Source: Plotosus lineatus
Taxonomy: Eukaryota > Chordata > Actinopteri > Siluriformes > Plotosidae
Length of the DNA: 64,000 bases
Direction: 5' to 3'
Assembly: GCA_024760905.1 (NCBI GenBank)
Contig: CM045733.1
Span: forward strand, 36,778,501-36,842,500
Made by a program: the position numbers and the translations under genes. Of the stretch, positions 1 to 12,999 are shown one piece after another (position 1 is the stretch's first letter; each line of letters begins with the position of its first letter). Below the pieces are notes generated by a model. The model saw only the letters and a list, made by a program, of their open reading frames with translations, had not been told where the DNA came from and did no database searches.

Positions 1-548
1 TATGTGCAGATTTAAGACTACCATAGAATATGGCATCCTGTTTACTTCCAAAGCTCTCTCCAGCTGTATCACCGGAGCTCCTATATTGTACCCTTACCAC
101 TGAGACTTTAGATGAAGTAATCAGAAGAAAAGGCACAAATGAATAGTATTCAAAAAAAAAGAAAAATATAATTGTATCACATTGATAAGGGGTTCCATTC
201 AGGAGTGTGATACAGGAGCTCTGCTGATATATAATACATGTGTGAAATGGCAGGTTGCATGTAAGAAATGATGCAGATTTTTTTTTTCAGGGTAGGTGGT
301 GCATGGCACTCTTGTAGACGGAAATTCTGCCAGCCACTCACGTAATTTAAAAGGCTTGCAAATTTATAGCTCTATAGTTTATGTATCTGAATATATTTAT
401 GTTTAAAAACTTAAAAGCCTTTTTTAAACTACCATTATATACCAGGAGCATTTCAGAATTTCTGTTGTTACAGAGATGAGTAGACTTTATTCAGGAGTAG
501 TACCTGAAAATCAGTGGGATATACAATGCAGAAAATTAAGTCAGTTCT
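1..548. other. Unannotated AT-rich sequence
   Basis: No coding exon, RNA gene or recognisable repeat could be supported here. The base composition is like that of the introns further along. It lies directly downstream (on the + strand) of whatever precedes the window and ends where an antisense L2 LINE begins. Confidence 0.5.
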
Positions 549-3150
549 CATTTACAACATTTAGCAGACACTCTTATCCAGAACTGCTTTAAAGTCACTA
601 TCAGTGAATGTATTCTTTTACTTGTTTGTTAGAACACAGACTGTTTCCCATCAGTCAAACTCAGTTGGTAGGTGTTGTTTGGGTTTGTGTGTGTGCGCGC
701 GTGTGTGTGTGTGTGTGTGTGCACGCATGTGAATATACAGCACTGTGCTGCTGTACAGCACTGTGCTAAGTACTGCTGAAAAAGGAACGTTATCAAATGT
801 TGTTTGAATATACTCAATGACTCAGCTGTCTGGATGTTCAGAGGAAGTTCATTCCACTACCTTGGTGACAGAACAGAGCAGAGTTTAGACACATTTTCCC
901 CTTGTCCCTTGGTAGAGGGAGGAATCAGTCTAGCAGTGGTAGAGAATCTGAGAGAATGTGGTGCAGTGTGAGCAGTGCTTTGAGGTAGGAAGATGCAGGT
1001 CCATTTTTGGCATTGTAGGCAAGCATTAATGTTTTAAATAGAATGTGAGCAACTACAAGAAGCCAGTGGAGAAATCATGGCAGTGGTGTGGTGTGGGAAA
1101 ATTTGGGAAGGTTGAAAACAAGCCATTCAGTTGCATTCTGGATCATTTGCAGGGGTCGAATAGTGCTCAAAGGTAGACCTGCCAGGAGTGAGTTGTAGTA
1201 ATCTAGTCTTGAGATGACAAGGGATTGAACAAGTATCTGAGTGGTCTTACTTGTAAGAAATGGATGAATCCTTCAGATGTTAAAGAGAAGAACTCAGCAT
1301 GATCGAGAAAGATTGGTGATATGAGAAGAGAAGAACAGGCAATTGTCCATGGTTGCTCCAAGGCTTTTCATGCAGTGCACAAAGGAAAGGCAAGTGCTCA
1401 TGGTTACTTTGAGGCTTTGTGCAAGGCCTGAAGGAGAGATCACAGCATTGTCCAAAGAGATTGCAAGATCTTGATGTGGGGATGAGTCAGCTGGGATGAA
1501 CAGCAATTCAGTTTTGCTAGGATTAAGCTTCAGCTGGTGAGCGATCATGTATGAGAAGATACCTGGCAGACATGCAGAGATCCGGGCAGAAACATCAATG
1601 TCTGAGGGAGGAAAAGAGAGAATAAGTTGAGTGTCATTCTGCACAGCAGTGGTATAACAGCCCATGTGATGATATGACATCACCAAGGGCCTTAGTATAA
1701 AAAGAGAACAGAAGTGGACCAATAACTGAGCTCTGGGGAACACCAGTGTAACATTGGATCCCCTCCATGTAACCTCATGTGAGCGACTTTTCAGGTAGGA
1801 AGCAAACCACTGCCATGCTACACCACAAATTCCTAGGCTCCTGAAGGTGTACAAGAGAGTCTTGTGGTTGACTGTGTCAAATGCTGCTGAAAGGTCGACC
1901 AGGATGAGGACTGGGGAAATCTTGGCTGATCTTACAGCATGTAGCTTCTCTGTAATAGCCAAGCGTACAGTCTCTGTGGAATGTGCTGCTTTAAAGCCAA
2001 AATGATTAGGGTCAAGCAGGTTAAAAAGATAGAAATATATTTTGTTATAAATAGTGTGTTCAAGAATTTTAGACAGGAAAGAAAGAAGTGATACCGGTCT
2101 GTAGTTGCTGATGTCTGATGGATCCAGAGGGGGCTTCTTTAAGATAGATAAAATCCTGTCTGTTTTGTTGGTACCCAACCAGATGATATGGAGTTATTGA
2201 TGATAGTGGATGTAAAAGTAAGAAAGTCTTGAGAGATAGTCTGGGGTATTGTGGAAAGGAATTGTATCCATTGAGCAGGTGGTAGGGTTGCATGATGAAA
2301 TAACTTGCAGGATGTCTCCATTTGTGAGATTGTAAAACTGTGCAAGGGAAGGGTAAGTGGAATCTACGCTGTGTAGTGTAGGAGTTTGGGTGAGAGATGG
2401 ATCACAAAGATGTTTAATCTTCCCATCAAAGAAGTCAGCACAGTCTTCAGCAGTCAGGGAGGATGAGGCAGGTGGAGCAGATGGATCGCTTAATGATGAA
2501 AATACATTATGGAGTTTGTGGACTTTTTCTTGTAGAAGGCTGTCTTAGCAGAAGTCATTATTAATCATGATGAGAGATCAGATGAAAATGTTGATAGGAA
2601 GGCATCATAGGAAGCCAGATATGATTCAAGTTGAGATTTCTTCCACTTTCTCCCAGCTCCCCGGATTGTCTATGATTGCTTCAGAGTACCTCCAGGAGCA
2701 GAACAAGATGTCTTCTTGGGTTTTGTAGATAAGGGGCAGAGGAAATCCATAGAAACAGAGATTGAAGAGAGAAAGTGTCAGTAGCAGATTCTAGTGGTAG
2801 GGAAGATGAGGACGCTGGATTAAGAAGGTAAGCTAGAGTACAGAAAGCAGCAGATGAAGGGATACAGTGTTGAGGTTTTGTTGATTGGGGAAGAAAACGG
2901 AGAGCTAATGTTAGAATAGGTAAGTTGATAGTAAAGGAAACCAAGTAGTGATCAGAGATGTGTACTTGAGTGGAATTAATGCCTGTGACTGGAGAGGGGT
3001 GAGTGAATACAAGATCCAAGAGGTTCCCTCCTTTGTATGTGGGAGAGCAGTTGTTAAAAGTTAAAGAAAGACAGAAAAGAAGAGAGAGATCGCAAGAGGA
3101 CTTGGGCTCATCAGAGAGGAAATTAAAGTCTCCCAGAAGATTGAGGGGGT
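549..3150 (-). mobile_element. L2-clade LINE, degenerate antisense copy (A)
   Basis: On the minus strand 2178-1294 reads an L2-type reverse transcriptase: NYRPVSLLSFLSKILEHTI, then the GFKAAHSTET block, then LILVDLSAAFDTVNHK (catalytic motif A), then the LNPSKTELLFIP block. 3019-2681 (minus) resembles the end of an APE endonuclease (HISDHYLVSF). The 3' end, on the left, is the familiar fish L2 end whose + strand reads CATTTAGCAGACACTCTTATCC, and it includes a TG microsatellite (about 682-722). Motif C (the YADD region) is disrupted and several frameshifts are present, so the copy is dead. A second copy of the same family lies at 45.9-47.3 kb and a short 3' fragment at 29.26 kb. Confidence 0.8.
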
Positions 3151-3687
3151 GTTGTCAGTGGAGAAAGTGATGAGGAGTGTGCCCATTTCTATTAGAAATG
3201 GTTCTGGGGTCCAGGAGAGCATTTCTCGAAATGAAAGTTAAAAGCAGGAAAAATAAACAAGCATAAAGGTATAAAGCATAGTGATGGCTAAAAAGTGGCA
3301 AATTCTTTTCTAAACTGACTGGCCTTGACATCTTTCTGGGATACACTTTCATGAGTTTCTCCTCATTCCACGCATTGCTCACCGAATTTCATGACATAGC
3401 ATGAACAGCAATGTCCAGCTCTCCAAGGTGGAAGAAATGGAAAATGCACTTTAGTGAACAGTGTATATGTACAAGTTGCAGACCATACACCCACATTCTA
3501 CGATCAGGCTTGACAGTCTTGCGCCTTTAGCAAATTTTCATGGGTTAAGTGACTGTGTGGAGTTTTTATCTGTCTCTCCAGTACATATTAAATTTCATAT
3601 TTACTTTTTTAAACTCTCTCAAAATTTTACCAAATCATATTTACTAACATACTATGCTGATTCCAGCCATATAATAATTTGAAACTA
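3151..3687. other. Unannotated sequence, possibly L2 5' end
   Basis: Nothing firm is visible. The first ~230 bp may be an eroded 5' part of the neighbouring L2 LINE, but I see no diagnostic endonuclease motif. Confidence 0.3.
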
Positions 3688-4802
3688 CAGGGATCCCTTA
3701 CTTTCGGTAACAGGGATCCCTTACGGTTAATTGGGACCGAGAACCCCACGTGACCATCGAAATCCGCGAAGTAGGACCCCCCCCCCCCCACTGACATATA
3801 CGTACATGTATATGTGTATATAATATCAATAAATACATATTCAATGCTATAAATGTTTATAGTAACAATTAAACCTTAAAAAATAACATAAGATGTAAAT
3901 AAAATATAAATGCACACATACAGATGAAACTGCATGAGAAGAAGACGACACACATACATAGACACGCACACACAGATGCAACAATGTAAGTACAGACGTT
4001 CCCCAGCTTATAAAGGAGTTAGGTTCCGCCGGTTAGATGAATTTGTTTGTAAGTTGTTACAGGGTGTTCTTTAGAGGGAACCGTATGTTTACACATTGTA
4101 TAAGTAACCTATATGAGTTTGTACTGTATGTCCTCTCTCTCTCTCTCTCTCTTTCTCTCTTTCTCTCTCTCTCTCTCCCTCTCCCTCTCTCTCTATCAAT
4201 ATCATTATGTCCAGTGTTTAAACTCCTGGTTCCTCTCAAGCACAGCACAGCGGATCTGACCAGATTTACAGAGAATTTCATTCTTATCCAGTTCATTATA
4301 ATACTGGAGTCAATTTGTTTCTTCTTTGAAAGTTTTGGCGCGACTTCAGAAATGTATCATTCTGCTTTGCTTCCCAAACCTTGGACGCTTCAGCCACGCC
4401 CCTCTGCCAGAGCCTAGTATTACGTGTACCTCAGGATAATGTTTCATCATATTTAAGACTTATATTTACAATATGTCTTTCTGTAGATTTTATTCCATTT
4501 CTATTTCTATTTGTTCTTCAATTTCATTTCACTTTCACTTTCAACCTGGACAGCCCTGTTTGTATCTGTGGATGGTTTTGATGGGAGATATTAGGTTGTT
4601 TTTTGTTTTGTGTTGGTTTAGGGTTTTTTTTGTTTGTTTTGCATAATTGGCCTTGTTTTTGTGGCATTTTCCCTAACTTTTTCCTCTATTCTTCCTTAAT
4701 TTCCTTATTTTTTAATTCAATGAATATTATTATTATTATTTTTTTAAACCAAGATGCACTGAAGCTGCATTAATTGAAGCGCGAAGTTGCGAGGGATCCC
4801 TG
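3688..4802. mobile_element. TIR DNA transposon, pogo/Tigger-like, non-autonomous
   Basis: The left end starts CAGGGATCCCT and the right end is its reverse complement AGGGATCCCTG; both are flanked by TA dinucleotides (3686-3687 and 4803-4804), as expected of Tc1/mariner/pogo insertions. The right end also carries a cgaagttgcgaggg motif typical of pogo/Tigger-like ends. No transposase frame is visible. Inside are a C run (about 3777-3790), a CT-rich microsatellite (about 4132-4195) and a second TIR-like stretch near 3988-4060. Confidence 0.65.
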
Positions 4803-4959
4803 TATATGGAGGCTGGTAGGACTTCTCTTGGTACAAACAAGAAGGCAGTCAACCCTTTATCCAAGTTACATCCATCATCATGTACGAACTTTCAAATCAT
4901 TGTTTTGTGGATTTTATTAAATTATTTGACCAGCTTGTCTGTCTGTGAGGGCAGTGGTG

Positions 4960-5970
4960 GCATAGTGGATAAGCTTGGGCCGTACTGGCAACAACAGATG
5001 GAATTAGGTTCCAGTGAGGGTTGGAGTCTGCCAAGACTCCTTTTCAGTCCTTTGTCATTGATTCTGATTTTTATTGACAGGATTTCTAGGTCTACTCGTG
5101 GCATTGAGGGGTTCTGGTTTGGTGGCCAGAGGATCTTGTCTCTCCTTTTTGTGGATGATGTTGTCCGTTTGGCTTCATCAATTCAGGGCCTTCAGCTCTC
5201 ATTGGAGTAATTCGCAGCCGATTGTGAAGCGATCAGGATGAGATTCAGCAACTCCAAGTTTGAGGCAATGGTTCTCAGCTAGAAAAGGGTGGAATGCACG
5301 CTTTGGGTCTGGAATGAGATCCTGCTCCAAGTGGAGGAGTTTAAGTATCTCGGGGTCTTGTTAATGAGTGAAGGAAAGATGGAGCAGGAAATTGGGAGGC
5401 AGATTTCTGCAGCCTCTGCTGTAAAGTGAAGCTTGTACTGGTCCATTGTGGTGAAGAGGGGTGTGAGCTGCAAGGCAAAGCTTTCAATTTACCAGTCGAT
5501 CTACATTCCAACCCCTACCTATGGTCATAAGCTTTGGGAAGTTACCAGAAGAGCAACATTGCTGATACAAGCATCTGACATGACCTTCTTTCGCAGATTG
5601 GTGGGGCTCTCTCTTAGAGATAGGATGAGAAGCTCAGCCATCAGGGAGGAGCACAGACTAGAACTGCTGATGCTCCATGTTAAGAAGAGCCAGTTGAGGT
5701 GGCTCGAGCATCTGGTTATAATGTCTCCCAAACGCCTCCCTGGTGTGGTATTTCATTCATGTCCAACCAGGAAGAAACCATAGAGTTGACTGAGATCAGG
5801 CTGGAGGGATTATGTCTCTCGGCTGACCTGGGAACGCCTCATTGTCCCCTCAGAAGTGCTGGAAGAAGTGGCTATGGAAAGAGACATCTGGAAGTTATTA
5901 CTTAAGCTGCTGCCCGACCCCGGATTAAGCTGGTGGTGATGATGATGCTGATGATGACGACGATGATGCC
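4960..5970 (+). mobile_element. Rex3-like (RTE clade) LINE, 5'-truncated 3' half
   Basis: Broken + strand frames encode reverse transcriptase and the C-terminal region: SLLFVDDVVRLAS around 5140-5180 (motif C, FVDD instead of FADD), then EFKYLGVL in another frame, then KAKLSIYQSIYIPTPTYGH (5475-5525), LRDRMRSSAIREE and SQLRWLEHL. The end runs into a GAT/GATGAT-rich simple tail (about 5936-5970), a common RTE-type 3' tail. At least two frame changes make it a pseudogene. The name Rex3 rests on recognition of the C-terminal motif string and is not checked by search. Confidence 0.65.
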
Positions 5971-6299
5971 TACCTGGGAGATCACCTCAAAGCCGCTGCA
6001 ACTGTGAATACAAAAATGTTCTACAACAGCACAGCTTCAGGATATCATGTTGCATAGTCCAGTATGACCAACACAAATCAGCATCCACATGCAGACCTGC
6101 CGAAAGGCCCAGAGAGATCCATTCCAATTCATTCAAATGTGATCTTAATCAAATAAACTGAGTGCAGTTGTGCTTTTAGAGTAGTCACCTGATTAACCAG
6201 CTGGCATTCTTGCATGCTGCACACCACTGACAAACATCACAGTGATTGCCTACCAAGAGAAATAGGTCGTGAGATGGCTTAGTGTTTTATCATGCCCCA

Positions 6300-6690
6300 A
6301 GTTCCCAGCCATAGGAATACAATTTGCTCCATGGAAAAGCATTTCCCTGCATCTCTTTGGGACCAACAATTGGATTTTTTCTTTTTTCCTTTTCTCTTTT
6401 CCCATGCAAGTGTCCTGCATCAGTCAATGCAGCTTTAAAAATACAAAAATATAATCTCATGCAACAATAGGCTGGAGTATTTGAGCATTGATTTCTCTCA
6501 CTTTTTTCAAAGCATTTGTCAGAGTCAATGGACTGCATGGAAAAGCATTTCTCTGCAGCTCTTTGGGACCAACAGTTGGATCAATCCTTTTCTCACACAA
6601 TTATCCTGCATCACTCGAATCAGCTTTACAATACAAAATATGGGAAGCCTAATCCAAGAATAGGCTGAAGTAATCGAGCATTGATTCCTC
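6300..6690. repeat. Imperfect two-unit tandem repeat (~185-bp unit)
   Basis: Two adjacent units share the blocks catggaaaagcatttc, tctttgggaccaaca and gagcattgatt: the first spans about 6330-6505 and the second about 6530-6690. Divergence between units is moderate. I do not recognise the family. No coding potential is supported. Confidence 0.6.
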
Positions 6691-7780
6691 TCACTTAAAT
6701 AAAATGATATCTCAGATTCTCATCTTGCCTTCTCATCTAATGCTATGCCTGAACCTCCCAGCATACTGGACCCATCCACAAGGCTGTGTTTTAAAAATGC
6801 AGCAACAATTATTGGACAGAAAAGTGGGGACTAACTGCTGCGTCTACACTATGCTTTTTGGCCTAAAGTTTAATACCAAAAACGAAAATGTGCACATCTG
6901 ATAGCCCTGCATTCAGCCAGGGTTTGATCAATAAATATTTAATTGCAACCTGTATCTACCAACACCTGATGAATGCTCATGGTTACATAGTACTGTCCTG
7001 CTTAATCAGGGGAAAGCATGGATGTGCACAGGATCCTTATCAGTGTGGCCACTTTTCTGTGACAATGCTGATTCTGGAGATTTTCTGAAAACACCTACTG
7101 CTCTGCCCAAGTTCTGTTGTAGTTTTGCGGGCATGAGTGAGGGTACCTGTTGGGGGTAGAGGCAGGGGCTTTAAGGTTGCAGATTCTCAGAGAGGGTTTA
7201 AACACAGGGAAAGGGATATTGATATGTGGAACAGGGATTTGGAAAGTTGGCGTCCATTTTAATTTCAAAAACTTATTGTTATTTTATAGACAGCTATACA
7301 ACAAAATTAAATGTGCCACATCTGAAGGTGCATTAAAACATACAACAGAATTAAGATGATACAAAAAGTGAAAGTGGCTTTGGCAATCCTTTTTGCTCGA
7401 TACAAACAATTAGAGGAAGCAGTGTTCAGTGCAGCCAGGATGCCAGCAAGTCATATTGTATGCTAGCACACTTTCTATAGTGAAGCAGTAAAAGGAAACC
7501 AACAGCTTCTCCTCCAGTTTATTCTTTCTGAGGACTCCCAAAAAGTGAAAATGCAGCTGGGTCTGTCTTCTAGTCAGGCTGTTCCTGGCACACCACACCA
7601 CTGAAGCAGTTTTACCTCCTCTAATTATGGATTCCACCAGGGGAATATCATCTGCAAATTCAATTATTGTATTGGTGGGGTGAGATTAAGTACAATCATG
7701 AGAGTATATGGCATACAAGAGATGGGTCAGCAACACAGCACTGGGGGGGGGGGGGTGTCGGGGGTTCAGTATTAAACATG
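6691..7780. other. Unannotated sequence with a G run
   Basis: No gene or transposon could be supported. A homopolymer G run lies at about 7743-7755, and 7150-7640 has no recognisable motif. Confidence 0.4.
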
Positions 7781-7801
7781 AGAGTGGAGGAACTGTGAGC
7801 A

Positions 7802-9759
7802 GTTGAAACAGGCTTTGGGTAGTCAGGAAGTGCTTCCAGATGACTGGACAACCACAGCCAATGTGATCAGGGAGACTGGTAGGAGAGTACTTGGTGTGTC
7901 CTCTGGAAGGAAAGTAGATAAGGAAACTTGGTGGTGGAATGAGGAAGTGCAGAAGTGTGTACAAAAGAAGAGGTTAGCCAAGAAGAAGTGGGACATTGAG
8001 AGGACCGAAGAGAGTAAACAGGAGTACAGGGAAAGACAGCATAAGGCGAAGGTAGCGGTGTCAAAGGCCAAACAGAGGGCGTATGATGACTTGTATGATA
8101 GGTTGAACAGTAAGGAGGGAGAAAATGATTTATACAGGTTAGCACAGCAGAGAAATAGAGATGGGAAAGACGTGCAGTAAGTCAGAGTGATAAAGGACAG
8201 AGAGGGAAATGTATTGACTGATGACAGAAGTGTGCTGGGAAGATGGAAAGAGTATTTTGAAGAGCTGATGAATGAGGAAAATGAGAGAGAAAAAAGAGTA
8301 GAAGGGGTGACCGTTGAGGACCAGGAAGTAGCAAAGATTAGTAAGGGAGAAGTGAGGAGGGCACTGAAGAGGATGAAGAGTGGAAAGGCAGTTGGCCCTG
8401 ATGACATACCAGTTGAGGTATGGAAGTGTCTAGGCAAGGTAGCAGTAGATTTTCTGACAAGAATATTCAACAAGGTCTTAGAAAGTGAGCAGATGCCAGA
8501 GGAATGGAGGAGAAGTGTGCTTGTGCCCATTTTTAATAACAAGGGAGATGTACAGAGTTGTGGCAACTACAGAGGGATAAAGTTGATGAGCCATACAATG
8601 AAGCTATGGGAAAGAATTGTCGAAGCAAGACTAAGGGCAGAGGTCATCATTTGTGAACAACAGTTTGGTTTCATGCCAAGAAAGAGCACCACAGATGCAG
8701 CATTGTGCCTTTGTGGATCTGGAGAAAGCATATGACAGGGTGCCGAGAGAAGAACTGTGGTATTGTATGAGGAAGTCTGGAGTGACAGAGAAGTATGTTA
8801 GAGTGGTGCAGGACATGTATGAGAGATGTAAGACAGTGGTGAGGTGTGCTGTCGGTGTGACAGAAGAGTTCAAGGTGGAGGTGGGACTGCATCAAGGGTC
8901 AGCTCTCAGCCCCTTCTTGTTTGCTATGGTGATGGACAGGCTGACGGACGAGGTTAGACAAGAATCTCCATGGACTATGATGTTTGCAGATGACATCGTG
9001 ATCTGTAGTGAGAGCAGAGAACAAGTGGAGGAAAATCTAGAGAGGTGGAGGTATGCCCTGGAAAGGAGGGGATTGAAGGTTAGTCTCAGTAAGACAGAAT
9101 ACATGTGTGTGAACGACAAGGACCCAAGAGGAACTTTGAGGTTACAGGGGGCAGAGATAAAGAAGGTGGAGGATTTTAAGTACTTAGGCTCAACAATCCA
9201 GAGCAATGGAGAGTGTGGAAAAGAGGTGAAGAGGCGCGTGCAGGCAGGTTGGAATGGATGGAGAAAAGTGTCCAGTGTGATGTGCGATAGGAGAGTATCG
9301 GCAAGAATGAAGGGAAAAGTGTACAAGACGGTGATGAGGCCAGCAATGTTGTATGGTTTAGAGACAGTGGCCCTGGGGAAAAGACAGGAGTCAGAGTTGG
9401 AGGTAGCAGAGATGAAAATGTTGAGGTTCTCTTTGGGAGTAACGAGGATGGATAGGATCAGAAATTAGTACATCAGAGGGACAGCACATGTTAGATGTTT
9501 TGGAGACAAAGTCAGAGAGACTGGATTGAGATGGTTTGGACATGTACAGAGGAGGGATAGTGAGTATATTGGTAGTAGGATGCTGAGGTTGGAACTACCA
9601 GGCAAAAGGCCCAGAGGAAGACCAAAGAGAAGATTTATGGATGTGGTGAAGGCGGACATGAAGGTCGTTGGAGTAAGAGGAGAAGATGCAGAGGATAGGG
9701 AGAGATGGAGGCAGATCATTTGCTGTGGCGACCCCTGAAGGGAACAGCCGAAAAGAAGA
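7802..9759 (+). mobile_element. RTE-clade LINE copy 1, 5'-truncated, with 21-bp target duplication
   Basis: Flanked by a perfect 21-bp direct repeat containing GAGTGGAGGAACTGTGAGCA (7781-7801 and 9760-9780), so insertion was fairly recent. It begins in the linker between endonuclease and reverse transcriptase. RT blocks are RRALKRMKSGKAVGPDDIPV (about 8350), CGNYRGIKLMSHT, DLEKAYDRVPREELW (motif A), GLHQGSALSPFLF (motif B) and MMFADDIVI (motif C, about 8980), ending RPRGRPKRRFMDVVK and CGDP. A ~59-bp deletion near 8697 (compared with the copy at 39-41 kb) breaks the frame, and an in-frame TAG lies at 9466-9468. The 3' end reads CTGTGGCGACCCCTGAAGG followed by an AAGAAGAA tail. Confidence 0.9.
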
Positions 9760-9780
9760 AGAGTGGAGGAACTGTGAGCA

Positions 9781-10604
9781 TCATTTTTGACATGTTCTGG
9801 GTGATTTATGAAAAAGTTCTTAATTTAAGCCCAGGTTGTGCAAATTGTTCCTGAGCCACTGAGCAAAGATGAAGGGCTGGGCAACTTCCTAAAGTGCAAA
9901 CAATCAGAAGTGCTCATGGTTTCGCTCAAATAGCCAGTGAACTGGAGAACATCTTACAGCTGACAGGAGGGAGGAAGCTGTGTGGCAGCAAGCTCAGCTT
10001 AGCCTGTCAGGAGAAACGGCAGCCACACCATTTACTTCTCTCCATCTATACCCCTACACCACAGCCACCTATTCAAATACCTTGACGACTAACCCATCTT
10101 TCTAAGAGTGGCATGAGGATATGCCAAAGCCACTTGCGGGATACGGGAGGGCGTTGTTCAAGCCAACCCTCTCACTAACCCAGAGGATGTTGTCACAAGC
10201 TGCTGCATGTATCTGCACATTGCTATCAGTGTTATTAGCTGTTTTCTGATGATCTTTACAAAGGTCTGAAACAAGTCAGTCAGCTGTGCAGACTCCATAC
10301 TGGCAAGTAATTTCATCTTTGCATTAGGGTATCAGATTCCCAAGTTCAAGACACAAGACCCATGGAGGCAGACATACAGTTCACTTAGTGTATTCATTGT
10401 TAACAAAATAAACTTTACTGTTTTCATTGCTTTTTTTTCTATTAATTTTATGTACATCATCGTGGCAACTGTGCAAAAGGGTTGCTTGTCTGATGCTCCT
10501 GGCTGTGTTTGTGTTTGAAACGTATTTTATGCTCTTAGCATGAATATTGATCAGCTATTTCAACTGAGTAAAAGACTCCAAATGCCAAGAGAGTTCAGTA
10601 ACAT
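9781..10604. other. Unannotated sequence between two LINEs
   Basis: No exon or repeat that I can name. It may include an eroded 5' part of the following LINE. Confidence 0.35.
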
Positions 10605-12625
10605 AATCGCCATGTGTGTGTACATTCCCTCAAGGGCAGATGTCGAGACAGCATGTGAGGCTGTACACAACACCATCACATGGTAACATGCTTATTTCAC
10701 ACACATTTTTTGTCACATCTGAGGACTTTACCATAGACCCCATGCCATCTGCCATGTATCAGTATGTGGATTGCTTGACCAGAAAGAACAGAACTATATA
10801 TTTGCTGTATACAGATGCAAAAGATGGAGATTCTCCTCTTGACAAATCAGATCAGAAGCTGGTACAATTACAGCCCAGGTACTAAACGATGGTGAGGACG
10901 CAGCCCATCACAACAAGATTTGTCAGAAGGTGGTCTCCTGAAGAGGAGGCCCTCAGAGACTGTTTTGAGACCACCACTTACAGTGTGTTGCTTGATTCCT
11001 TTGGTGAGGACCTCAACGTAATAACCCTCTGCCTGACAGGATAACTGAATTGTTGTTTTGACACTGTGGCTCCTTTCAAATAAGTATGTTTATTTGAAAC
11101 AATAAATCCTGGATTACAAGAGAGGTGAAGGCTAGCCTCAACAGAAAGAAAAGAGCATTTAAAATGGTCACCAGCTCTGAAAAGGCTTAAAAAGCATTTA
11201 AGAAAAGCTGGAAATGAAGCTAAGTGAAAACAATGATGTCAGAGTTGCCATGAAAACCACCACAGGCAGCAAAAAGAAAGACTGTAGCACAGTGAAGATG
11301 AGTGCTAAGAGGGCCAAGGGGTTCAACACTTTTAGCAGGTTTGATTCCATGGTTTTACCCCCCTGCGCCAAGATCCCCATCCACGACAACCCTCTCCGTC
11401 CACCCCATTCATCAAGCGATCTTTCCTCTTTTACACAAGATTAGGTTCTCATGACTCATTTCTCCCTCCTACAGAATCATATTCTCCCATTGACCCTCCA
11501 TCTGACCTCTTCTGCCTACCCAATCCCCTCTGACCAGGTTAGAGGAGAGCTAGGGAGACACCACCCCAGAAAAGACATGGGCCTGAGGAGGGTGGGTCTG
11601 TAACTGCTGAAGGTATATGCTGTGGAGCTGGGAGAATCCCTCCAAGTGTGGAAAATGTCCTGTATGGTTCCTGTTCCCAAAAGGGATGGCCCAGTGAGTG
11701 GACTATTGCCCTGTAGCCCTCTCGTCCCACGTAATGAAGACCCTGAAATGACTGATACTGCATATCTTAAGACTTCAGGTGCAGCACACTCAGGAGCCTC
11801 TCCAGTTTGTATAATGGGAAAAGAAGGACACAGTCTTTTTCACCTCTTCCACACTGTGTCTTATACTGACAAAGGGGGTGTACCATGAGGCTTTTATTAA
11901 TTTATTTTTCATTTTCAAGTGCATTTACTACCATCAACCCTTCCTTCTGAGTGAGATGATCAACACGCAGATAGACCCACACCTGGTGAACTGGATATCA
12001 GACTCTCTCATTAATAGACCACAGTTTGTCAGGGTGGGAGGGTGTGAATCTCCCACAGTATCCTGCATCACAGGAGTCCCCTTTACACTGCCTTCAAATA
12101 AAACTGCAATATGCCAGAGAAATCCTCAGATGATACAGCTGTGGAGGCACATGTTTGGGAGGGAGATTATTGATGGCTACAGGAAACTGGTCAAGGATTG
12201 TGTGGTGTGGTGCAGGAAGAACCAGCTGCAGCTCAGTGAATCTAAAACCAAGTAGATGGTGCCAGACTTTTGACTTCTCCCTCTGCGCCTGATTCAGTCA
12301 GCATTTGGGTTAGAGGCTGCTGGGTGTAATAACTACCTGGGATATGTCGCTGGACATTAAACTGGACTGGGCACTCCACACAATCCGGTGTACAGAGTAT
12401 ATATGTTTAAGGAAACTGGAATCTTTTAACATCTGAACAAAACTGCTGCAGATATTTTTTAAGTCAGTGCTTACGAATGTCCTCATTTATGCTGTGGTCT
12501 GCTGGGGAAGCTGCACCAAGGAGAGGGACAATCGGTGCCTTAGCAAAATAATCATGCAGGTGGGGTCAGTGGTAGGCCTATAAGTGGAAACTGTGACTGA
12601 GAAAAGAACACTGTCCAAACGTTTA
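10605..12625 (+). mobile_element. CR1/L2-superfamily (Rex1/Babar-like) LINE, degenerate
   Basis: Reads in order on the + strand: an endonuclease end (VDCLTRKNRTIYLLYTDAKD at about 10765-10825), RRWSPEEEALRDCF in broken frames (about 10930), an RT start (TKPYMVPVPKRDGP-like block near 11660), NTQIDPHLVNWISDSLINRP (11962-12021), the block YRKLVKDCVVWCRKNQLQLS (about 12178-12237), and a C-terminal EKRTLSKRLLH block near 12600. Many indels and stops show it is an old, dead copy. The same family occurs antisense at 34.1-36.4 kb. Confidence 0.75.
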
Positions 12626-12629
12626 CTTC

Positions 12630-12751
12630 ATTCATTTACTCATTTATTCATTTGTCAAAATGCTTATTCCCACAAGGGCCAGAACCATTCTCAGTTGACT
12701 TTGGACAAAGGTGGAGTACATTCTGAACAGCTCACCATTTACTTGCAGGCC

Positions 12752-12788
<37 letters not shown>

Positions 12789-12912
12789 ACACACACAAAA
12801 TTTATGCTCACGCCTAGTGGCAATTTTGAACAGCCAGTAAGCTTAATCCAAAGCTTGCCATTCAAACACAGGAGCTTCTCGCAGCAACCAGTACACCACT
12901 GTGCTGTCCATG
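12630..12912 (-). repeat. tRNA-derived SINE (family B), degenerate, with CA microsatellite
   Basis: The left end has the CATTCATT-type tail and the right end reads, reverse-complemented, like a tRNA-type promoter region (cagtgg-tgtac... next to a ccgagaagctcctg-like box B relic). The body contains the tcagttgac...acattctgaacagctc consensus seen in the other copies. A CA repeat (about 12752-12796) interrupts it. Confidence 0.6.
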
Positions 12913-12999
12913 TGTAATTCAGTGTTTGCAAATGTATTTTCCTCATTCTGTCATAGTGAACTTGTTATATAGTTCAATTCGACTTCTGTTAAGTAGATC

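Noticed and set aside
4132..4195. CRISPR-like or regulatory repeat
   Set aside because: Plain CT microsatellite; no spaced repeats anywhere in the window form an array.
6690..7400. Small open frames of 60-70 codons
   Set aside because: No motif, no splice context and no composition bias; they fit chance.
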